IMG/VR virus record: IMGVR_UViG_3300036884_000069
Coordinates: 1 to 20,930 of that record
DNA from: a virus
Length of the DNA: 20,930 bases
Strand: one strand, 5' to 3'
Shown here: positions 14,098-19,751 of the stretch, piece by piece
How positions within the stretch are numbered: position 1 is the stretch's first letter
How the letters are laid out: each line of letters begins with the position of its first letter
The notes under the pieces: model-generated
What the model was told of the DNA's origin: nothing
The model's database searches: none
What the model saw: the letters and a program-made list of their open reading frames with translations, nothing else
Position numbers and translations under genes: made by a program

Positions 14098-14134
14098 TTG
14101 TGGGAATGGTAGCAGAACACCACCATTCCCACAA
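14098..14134. repeat. 13 bp perfect inverted repeat (hairpin) before the recombinase gene
   Basis: TTGTGGGAATGGT (14098-14110) and its exact reverse complement (14122-14134) flank an 11-base loop. It lies between the SSB stop and the recombinase ribosome site, 20 bp before the ATG. No T-tract follows on the minus strand, so a strong terminator is unlikely. It may be a transcript-processing, stability or regulatory hairpin, or a protein-binding palindrome. Confidence 0.75.
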
Positions 14135-14159
14135 CTTATTTTAACTTTCTCCGTAGAGA

Positions 14160-15056
14160 TTAACTCTCGAAGAACTTCTCAAACTCATTGGCAAGGTTGG
14201 CGTTTGATGGCGTAGCCGTTGCCGTTGTGGCTTGAGTTACAGGAGCAGCGGCGGCAGGAGTGGTAGCCGCTTGCGTAGGAGTTTCGGTAGGAGTTGCCGT
14301 GGTAGGAGCGGGGGTCGTAGCCGCAGTGGTTGTAGCGACATGAGCCTCGGTAGCAGCTTCGGTTGCAGCCTCAGCGTCATCGGGGTTCAGCCACTTTTCA
14401 ACAGCAGCCTTGAGTTCGTCGTAGGACTTCAATGGAAAAATGGTCAAGATGTCAACTTGCGACTTGAGTTTTTCCATGTGTTCACGGTTCTTGCTATCCA
14501 CCGCTGGGGACGTGTTGGGGTCAGCGAGAATCGTGGTCTCGGGGAATGATTTCCCGTCTTTACCTTTCTTCTTGCTTTCCTTGTGGAACTCGACTTCAAT
14601 GTCACGACCATCGGGAAGTGCAGTGATGTCGCCGTACTTGACGTTGGTCATAAGCTTCAAAAGCTGCTTATAGACTTGGACGCCGAATCCCCAGAAACGA
14701 ACCCCTTGGTCCTCTTCACCACGCACAATGATTGGTGCGTAAGTGCGAGTGACGGGAGCGAGTTTGGAGGCGATTTCCTTCTCTTCGTTGCTTCCGCTTG
14801 CACGGAGGGCTTCGATGGTTTCCAGAATGGGGTCCGGCTTACCGAAGGTACACGGAGCAAGGTAGTTGTTTCCACCAAGCTTGTAATAGAACTTGAGTTC
14901 TATGAATGGGTTTTCCGGATTGAACTTGTACGGGACAATACGGACGATTTGGGTTCCTTCTTTGGGCTTCCAGAGGAGTTTTGCGAATTCGGAAGCCTTT
15001 GCGCCTTCTTCAAATTGCTTGAGGCGCTCTGCAAGCTTTGCAACATTGACTGGCAT
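14160..15056 (-). CDS. Single-stranded DNA-binding protein, gp32-like
   Basis: The protein has 298 residues from the ATG at 15056, chosen because AAAGGA lies 9 bp upstream; a TTG at 15119 would add an unlikely 21 residues. The core (about 25-225) has the gp32-like stretch LLWKPKEGTQIVRIVPYKF and YYKLGGNNYLAPCTFG. The cysteine/histidine set of the T4 gp32 zinc finger is not visible; only C69 is present. Residues 228-285 form a Thr/Ala/Pro-rich disordered linker, and the tip is NEFEKFFES, the acidic-aromatic tail by which SSBs recruit partner proteins. It coats single-stranded DNA at forks and helps load the recombinase and helicase. The recombinase gene follows after 81 bp. The assignment rests on pattern and context. 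Confidence 0.85.
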   Translation of the reverse strand: MPVNVAKLAERLKQFEEGAKASEFAKLLWKPKEGTQIVRIVPYKFNPENPFIELKFYYKLGGNNYLAPCTFGKPDPILETIEALRASGSNEEKEIASKLAPVTRTYAPIIVRGEEDQGVRFWGFGVQVYKQLLKLMTNVKYGDITALPDGRDIEVEFHKESKKKGKDGKSFPETTILADPNTSPAVDSKNREHMEKLKSQVDILTIFPLKSYDELKAAVEKWLNPDDAEAATEAATEAHVATTTAATTPAPTTATPTETPTQAATTPAAAAPVTQATTATATPSNANLANEFEKFFES

Positions 15057-15184
15057 ATGTGGTTTTCCTTTTTTTAATGGTTTAACTAGGTAAGCGTTAA
15101 TCAGTGAACAATCGTTCAAATCTTAACTACTCGTCCTATAACTATCGCCATTTAACCAGAAACGTACCAACACCACAATTTATT

Positions 15185-15667
15185 TTAACAGAAATCTTTG
15201 ACTTTTTCTAAACCCGCATATTTGAGTAAATATGATTTTGCATTCTCAAGTAGAGCCGTATTATCACAAAAATACCCAATTCCAGAGTTGCATTTGACGC
15301 ATAGAAGTCCTCGGACTTTTCCCGTAGAATGGTCGTGGTCAACGTGAAGACTTCTTTTATAGTCGGTGCTCGGTCTGCCACAAATCTCACAGCATCCGCC
15401 TTGCTCCTTAAGCATTCGTGCATAGTCTTCAAGCGTTATGCCGTGCCGTTTTTTGAGAGTTGCCTTCCCATCTATCTCACGAGTCCGTTCGGGATTATCA
15501 ACCCTCCACTTCTGAACCCACTCTCGGTACTTGTCTTTGTGGGATTCTCTCCATTCCCCATTCCACACCCGTCGCTTCTCCTTGGTATTCTTCCTGTACC
15601 GTTGAATATTTTCTTGATGGGAGAGTCTCCACTTACGATGGTACTCTTTCGTTTCGGATGCAGTCAT
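15185..15667 (-). CDS. Endonuclease VII-like HNH nuclease
   Basis: The protein has 160 residues. Residues 9-65 form a basic helical region with Tyr/Trp positions spaced 11 or 15 residues apart (W13, Y24, W39, W54). The C-terminal domain is that of recombination endonuclease VII: CEICG, HVDHDHSTGKVRGLLC, CNSGIGYF; the four cysteines bind zinc and the DHDH histidines and aspartates are catalytic. T4 gp49 of this family resolves branched DNA at packaging, but many phage proteins with this domain and repeat N-terminus are homing-type nucleases, and I cannot tell which applies. The start overlaps the stop of the ribbon-helix-helix-like gene as ATGA. The SSB gene follows after about 130 bp. Confidence 0.85.
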   Translation of the reverse strand: MTASETKEYHRKWRLSHQENIQRYRKNTKEKRRVWNGEWRESHKDKYREWVQKWRVDNPERTREIDGKATLKKRHGITLEDYARMLKEQGGCCEICGRPSTDYKRSLHVDHDHSTGKVRGLLCVKCNSGIGYFCDNTALLENAKSYLLKYAGLEKVKDFC

Positions 15668-15993
15668 ACTTTTACATGGGTGCGGTCAATCATCTCTTGA
15701 ATGAATTCCCAACACGCTTCTTTTGCTGCTTCCTCTCCACGTTTGATATATTCCTCGTGGATTCGCATAACAACTGAGATGTCAATGTATGCTTTATCCG
15801 TGATTACCCAATTCGTTTTCCCGAAGTTATTGTACAACTTCTCCCGCATAGGGTCTTCGTGGAACTTCTCGGAGGCGATTTGGGCAAGCCACTTTGGAAC
15901 ACTCAAAGAGCGTTCGTCGCAGTACTTCTTGATGGAGTTAAAATCCTCTTGGGCGAGGTTAACGGAATGTCTTTCTGAAAGTTTTTTCTTCAT
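15664..15993 (-). CDS. Hypothetical protein, possible ribbon-helix-helix DNA-binding N-terminus
   Basis: The protein has 109 residues. Residues 1-45 fit a ribbon-helix-helix layout: a short strand (RHSVNLAQED), helix A (FNSIKKYCDERSL), a turn, and helix B (VPKWLAQIASEKF). Residues 60-105 are mixed and helical (ISVVMRIHEEYIKRGEEAAK) with no motif that I know. It is coupled by ATGA to the endonuclease VII-like gene. A palindrome with 6 bp arms covers its start codon, which would suit autoregulation if the DNA-binding guess is right. The family assignment is tentative. Confidence 0.65.
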   Translation of the reverse strand: MKKKLSERHSVNLAQEDFNSIKKYCDERSLSVPKWLAQIASEKFHEDPMREKLYNNFGKTNWVITDKAYIDISVVMRIHEEYIKRGEEAAKEACWEFIQEMIDRTHVKV

Positions 15994-16012
15994 GCCTATA
16001 ACTATCAGGCAT
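15992..16012. promoter_or_regulatory. Palindrome over the start of the RHH-like gene
   Basis: ATGCCT (15992-15997) and AGGCAT (16007-16012) are exact inverted arms around 9 bases. On the minus-strand RNA the second arm contains both the AGG and the start codon, so folding would hide initiation. The loop includes CCTATAACTATC (with the arm edge), a 12-mer also present at 15135-15146 in the leader of the SSB gene. It may be an operator or a translational switch. Confidence 0.45.
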
Positions 16013-16039
16013 AATGACCAAAAATGATTAAATCTGATT

Positions 16040-17197
16040 TTATTCCAAAATGCATGTCAATATCGAATCCAAACTTTTTCTTTGCGTATAGGGAATACGA
16101 ACCAACCTAATGTTTCGGGAGTTGGCATAATTAGTCTTGATATGGTCTCGCCGTTTCAATTCATTAAACTCTTCTCTAGTAAAAACATGCCCTCTCTTGT
16201 ATCCCAATCTAACACCACATTTGAAATGCTGTTCTCCATCGAACTCTATAAGGATGTTTTTGGATGTTAAAAAGAAGTCAAATTTCAGTCTTCCCGCCCG
16301 CTTATTTCCAGTAGAGTTCAGTAAATCGGGAAACGTTTTTTGATGGACATAGGGGATGTGGTGGTCGTCAAGCCACTTAATTATTTTTCTCTCGGCTTTC
16401 GATGATTTACACTTGGGGCACCCAGTCTCTCCATGAAGATGGAGGTTTGGCTGCTGCCAGAAGCTCCCGTGCTTTCTACAAACGATTTCTACCTTTTTCG
16501 TGTTGTGCTCATAGTGAACACGAGAATAGTCGAACAAGTTTCCATGAATCAACTTCACGGCATCAATCCATTCTTCTTGCGTAAAAGTTTGAGATTCCGC
16601 ATTTTCTTCATTCGCACATTTTGGGCATCCATTTCCATTCAAATGACTGTGTGGAGACTGCCAAAAACTTCCATGCTTACTACAAACAATCTCAATCTTT
16701 TTATCAGTATGTTCATAACAGGATTTGGAATAATCATACAAATTACCGTGAACGGATTGGGCGTCATCGAGGAATTCCTGTTGTGTAAACGTTTTGGATT
16801 TTATCCGCTGTATCTCCCCACATTCGGGACACCCCTGCCTTTGATGTATATGCAGATTCGGGGATTTCCAAAACGACCCATGACTCGGACAAACTATCTC
16901 AACTTTGACTCGGCAAGTACTATATTTTGCTCGGGAATAATCATACACATCCCCATGAATTGATTTTGCACGAAGTATAAACTCTTCGGTGGATGGAATG
17001 TTTTTCCCCGAACACTTTAGGCATCCCTGTTTTTGGTCCACATGAGAGTTGGGTTTCTGCCAAAAAGAACCGTGGGTTTTACAAATGATTTCCACTTTGG
17101 TACGATTGTTGACATAGTTCACTTTAGAATAATCATACCTATTTCCATGAACTACTATGGCGTTGTCAATGAATTTGGATAAAGTTAATCCTTTCAT
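16040..17197 (-). CDS. DUF723-type homing endonuclease with four modules and a different nuclease domain
   Basis: The protein has 385 residues from the ATG at 17197; a TTG at 17233 is a possible but poorer start. Four tandem modules of about 62-65 residues occupy roughly 1-255. Each shows (V/I)HG-x2-(Y/F)DYS, a VEI-x-C strand, HGSFW, P-x2-H and a final GC-x2-C. The nuclease domain follows: KAERKIIKWLDDHHIPYVHQ, LKFDFFL, ILIEFDGEQHF, then RRDHIKTNYANSRNIRLVRIPY, a PD-(D/E)XK core unlike that of the two other DUF723 proteins here. It sits between the 132-residue gene and the RHH-like gene, all on the minus strand. A 6 bp inverted repeat (17200-17205 with 17209-17214) lies 2 bp before the ATG and could limit translation. 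Confidence 0.87.
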   Translation of the reverse strand: MKGLTLSKFIDNAIVVHGNRYDYSKVNYVNNRTKVEIICKTHGSFWQKPNSHVDQKQGCLKCSGKNIPSTEEFILRAKSIHGDVYDYSRAKYSTCRVKVEIVCPSHGSFWKSPNLHIHQRQGCPECGEIQRIKSKTFTQQEFLDDAQSVHGNLYDYSKSCYEHTDKKIEIVCSKHGSFWQSPHSHLNGNGCPKCANEENAESQTFTQEEWIDAVKLIHGNLFDYSRVHYEHNTKKVEIVCRKHGSFWQQPNLHLHGETGCPKCKSSKAERKIIKWLDDHHIPYVHQKTFPDLLNSTGNKRAGRLKFDFFLTSKNILIEFDGEQHFKCGVRLGYKRGHVFTREEFNELKRRDHIKTNYANSRNIRLVRIPYTQRKSLDSILTCILE

Positions 17198-17244
17198 GGT
17201 CGTTATTTTAACGAACCAATAGAGAAACCGCAACTTATATTAAC

Positions 17245-17643
17245 TCAGTCCAAAATGGTGGAGATTTTGAGAGGAATAATGCGGACGGAAACGTCGCCCG
17301 TTATTATAAGAGAGTTCTCATACAGCTTCCAATTGACCTGATACGTCTTATCAGCACACCCATGTTCTTCTTCGATGAGACGGTTCATTGCGTTCAACGT
17401 GTACAAACAATTAACCTGCTTTTTACGATGAATTAAAATGGTGTTGGCAAACTTCGGAGCATCCTTTCGCATGTTCAGAACGTTGTACGTCAAATACACT
17501 TCCTTGGGGGTTTGGGCGTTAACGAAGGCAAAAATTCGATTGCTGTAAACTTCGTAAAATTTTCGTACTTCTTCGGCAACGGTACGGAAATCCTTGGCGT
17601 TGGAAAAAGTACACAATAGCTGTCTTGTATCTTGGTCTGTCAT
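17245..17643 (-). CDS. Hypothetical phage protein, 132 residues
   Basis: I do not recognise the function. The protein starts MTDQDTRQLLCTFSNAKDFR, has a helix with VRKFYEVYSNRIFAFVN, then LTYNVLNMRK, TILIHRKKQVNCLYTLNAMNRLI and a beta-rich end (SLIITGDVSVRIIPLKISTILD). It has no zinc cluster, membrane segment or catalytic signature that I know. From memory, similar proteins occur in uncultured marine phages, without annotation. It lies 19 bp after the acidic protein gene and upstream of the four-module endonuclease gene. No Shine-Dalgarno is visible before the ATG at 17643. Confidence 0.72.
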   Translation of the reverse strand: MTDQDTRQLLCTFSNAKDFRTVAEEVRKFYEVYSNRIFAFVNAQTPKEVYLTYNVLNMRKDAPKFANTILIHRKKQVNCLYTLNAMNRLIEEEHGCADKTYQVNWKLYENSLIITGDVSVRIIPLKISTILD

Positions 17644-17662
17644 AGGCTTGAAACGTGGCTTG

Positions 17663-18418
17663 TTAAGGCTTTACATATTGGGACAAAAACTTCACTGCTT
17701 CCCGAAGCCCCATCTCGTCGGCTTTCTTGAATAGCTCTTGCAGTTGTTCTTTCACTGCGGTTGTTACTGGAAGAGCAGGATTGCCGAGAGTCGTGTCATC
17801 GGTTGCAAAAAGCTGTCGTGCAACTTCCTTCTCAGCCGCAACTCGCAATGGAGTGCGTGGGGCGGGAGGAACAGTTGGCTGTGGTGGTTGGGGAGGAGTT
17901 TCTGGTGTTTCTTCTCCACGGGGAGGTTCGACATCTAGTTGCTTATCACCTTGAAAAATCGTCGGCTCTTTTCCGCCCCCATGACCGCCACCACCTGTCT
18001 CGTCATCATCTTCATCATCCTTCTCGTGCTCGTGCTCGTCATCATCGTCAGCAGGAAGTTCGCCGGGTTCTGGCTTTGAACCGGCAGGGGCTTTCTTAGG
18101 TTCTTCTTGGTCAGGTTTCTGAACTTGTGGGACGGGATTCTTCTCAAAATGAGTACCACGGGCAATTGCACGAGCCTTGTGCTGTGGGGTGGGGAAAGTG
18201 ACAAGAATGCCATCCCGATTATATGCCTGCCTCTCAGGATATTTTCCCTCTGTCATTCGGTTAGTAACATGAATAGCCGCTTCCTTGGTAATGCCTTTAC
18301 GGATGAAGTAATCACGGAGAGCATCAAGATGAGTCTGGTCATCAAGACAAAAAATTCCGTCTTTTACACGTTCGTCTAAACAAACGTCTCTTAATATTTT
18401 TTCAGCTATTTGTGACAT
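17663..18418 (-). CDS. Unrecognised phage protein: folded N-terminus, acidic disordered middle, helical C-terminus
   Basis: The protein has 251 residues. Residues 1-95 look folded and strongly patterned (LRDVCLDERVKDGIF, TNRMTEGKYPERQAYN, GILVTFPTPQHKARAIARG). Residues 96-190 are disordered, with runs of Asp/Glu/His (about 123-140), Gly (142-149) and Pro. Residues 190-251 are helical (VAAEKEVARQLF, VKEQLQELFKKADEM). The shape would suit a scaffold, chaperone-like or hub protein, but nothing proves it. Its start faces away from a plus-strand endonuclease gene, with an ATATTTATA element in the gap, the same as at two other unrecognised genes in this window. I recall similar N-termini in uncultured phages, but no assigned function. 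Confidence 0.75.
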   Translation of the reverse strand: MSQIAEKILRDVCLDERVKDGIFCLDDQTHLDALRDYFIRKGITKEAAIHVTNRMTEGKYPERQAYNRDGILVTFPTPQHKARAIARGTHFEKNPVPQVQKPDQEEPKKAPAGSKPEPGELPADDDDEHEHEKDDEDDDETGGGGHGGGKEPTIFQGDKQLDVEPPRGEETPETPPQPPQPTVPPAPRTPLRVAAEKEVARQLFATDDTTLGNPALPVTTAVKEQLQELFKKADEMGLREAVKFLSQYVKP

Positions 18419-18429
18419 AATTTGCTATG

Positions 18430-18438
18430 TATAAATAT
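18430..18438 (-). promoter_or_regulatory. ATATTTATA element between divergent genes
   Basis: The minus strand reads TATATTTATA, ending 11 bp before the ATG at 18418, as at 2811-2819 and 3351-3359. Read on the plus strand it is TATAAATA, the T4 late-promoter consensus, 16 bp before the ATG at 18454. It could therefore serve either gene. Recurrence before minus-strand starts favours the minus reading. Confidence 0.4.
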
Positions 18439-18453
18439 AGACAAAAAACCCCT

Positions 18454-19194
18454 ATGTCTCAAAAATTAACGACCCCGCAGTTTATAGAACGAGCAATTTC
18501 CATCCACGGAAACAAGTATGACTATTCTCAAGTTTCCTATTCTGGCATGAATGCCAAAGTTGTTTTTAGTTGCCATAAACACGGAGATTTTTTACAAACC
18601 CCGCTCAATCATTTACAGGGAAATGGATGTAACAAGTGCCGTTACGAAAATCATCCATCACTTCAACCAAAATCTACATCCGAATTTGTGTTAGAAGCAA
18701 AACAGAAACACAACAATAAGTATGATTATTCGCTCGTCAATTATAGGCAATCACATTCCAAAATTACTATAATCTGTCCATTCCACGGAAATTTCTATCA
18801 GACACCAAGACATCATCTGAATGGTGATGGGTGCCCCAAATGCGTCAAACGCATTTCGTTTAGAGAAACTCAGTTTTTGAATTATATCCACATTCCCGAC
18901 ACAAAAGAAAATAGACAAGTAGCAATATTGGGAAAACAAGTAGATGGAATTGACTTAGTGACAAATACCATTTATGAATTCCTTGGAGATTACTGGCACG
19001 GAAACCCCGAAAGATTTAAGTCGGGAGAGACAAACCAAATGTGTCATAAACCCCACGGGGAATTATACAACGAAACAATACAGCGACTTAAGAAACTAAA
19101 AGAAGCAGGCTACAACGTAAAATACATTTGGGAAAATGATTGGAAACGGTTTGAGTGTGGGACTGAAAAAACCCCAAGGATATTGGCTATATGA
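18454..19194 (+). CDS. DUF723-type homing endonuclease, two modules plus Vsr-like nuclease
   Basis: The protein has 246 residues from the ATG at 18454 (MSQKLTTPQFIERAISIHGN); an in-frame ATG at 18427 would place the start inside the TATAAATA element. Two modules (about 5-65 and 72-130) each carry H-x2-KYDYS, a conserved Cys after a beta strand, a His-Gly or Pro-x-H motif and a final GC-x2-C. The nuclease domain has VDGIDLVTNTIYEFLGDYWH, GNPERF, a Cys/His pair and AGYNVKYIWENDWKRFECG, closely matching the minus-strand protein at 11950-12696. Its stop overlaps the J-domain gene's start as ATGA, so the endonuclease is coupled to it. AT-rich codons support recent insertion. Confidence 0.85.
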   Translation: MSQKLTTPQFIERAISIHGNKYDYSQVSYSGMNAKVVFSCHKHGDFLQTPLNHLQGNGCNKCRYENHPSLQPKSTSEFVLEAKQKHNNKYDYSLVNYRQSHSKITIICPFHGNFYQTPRHHLNGDGCPKCVKRISFRETQFLNYIHIPDTKENRQVAILGKQVDGIDLVTNTIYEFLGDYWHGNPERFKSGETNQMCHKPHGELYNETIQRLKKLKEAGYNVKYIWENDWKRFECGTEKTPRILAI

Positions 19195-19751
19195 TACGAC
19201 TCAAAGACATACTACTTGAAGGAATGACGCCCGATGTCGCCGATACCATCTTTTCGAAATTTGGTGTTAAAAACGCATCTTCATTAGACAAGGGGGAACT
19301 GAAGAACTACTATATTGCCCTCGTCAAAAAGCACCACCCCGACAAGGGAGGAAAAGACGAAGACATGCGATTCATCAATGCCGCCTATGATGTATTGAAA
19401 AATCCTGCTGCTGCTCTTCGCCCAAAAGCCCCCGTCGTGAACCCGAAGGATTATAGAACCTATCCGAAAGGAAGTAACAAAGCCCGCCTATACAAAGTAA
19501 GTGTGCAATTTCTGTTTGATGACGAGTCTCTTATTGCTGCTGGAAAAAGCGATTACTTCGACCTTATCAAAATATTCCAAATGTTGAAACTGTTTCGGAT
19601 TATGGTGAATTTTGATCCCGTATCTCCTTACGACGAAGAAAAAGAAGAGTGGCGCACAGGCAAGATTCTGATTTATGTGAGTAGCAATGTACAGTCGAGA
19701 GACTTTATCATAAACGCCGTTCGCAGCAAAATCCGACAATACTATTCCTAA
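19191..19751 (+). CDS. J-domain (DnaJ-like) protein with possible capsid-targeting leader
   Basis: The protein has 186 residues. A J-domain spans about 13-72 with the diagnostic HPD at 49-51 (KKHHPDKGG) and the following helix FINAAYDVLKNP. No Gly/Phe region or zinc-finger domain follows; residues 95-186 form a separate folded domain (YKVSVQFLFDDES, FDLIKIFQMLKLFRIMVNF, GKILIYVSS) that I do not recognise. It should stimulate host DnaK on a specific client, perhaps in virion assembly or replication. Residues 1-11 (MIRLKDILLEG) are a short amphipathic leader containing LLE, like prohead-protease-cleaved leaders in T4-type phages. The start is coupled to the endonuclease gene by ATGA. The 3' end overlaps the convergent polymerase gene by 4 bp. 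Confidence 0.87.
   Translation: MIRLKDILLEGMTPDVADTIFSKFGVKNASSLDKGELKNYYIALVKKHHPDKGGKDEDMRFINAAYDVLKNPAAALRPKAPVVNPKDYRTYPKGSNKARLYKVSVQFLFDDESLIAAGKSDYFDLIKIFQMLKLFRIMVNFDPVSPYDEEKEEWRTGKILIYVSSNVQSRDFIINAVRSKIRQYYS

Noticed and set aside
14079-14132. GTG start adding 18 residues to the recombinase
   Set aside because: The added part comes from within the 13 bp hairpin and has no ribosome site, while the ATG at 14078 has AAGGAA at the right distance.
15057-15119. TTG start adding 21 residues to the SSB
   Set aside because: The ATG at 15056 has AAAGGA 9 bp upstream; the extension shows no gp32-like sequence.
15085-15135. tRNA gene suggested by a TTCAAATC T-loop-like string
   Set aside because: The flanking bases do not pair as a T-arm and no acceptor or anticodon stem can be built.
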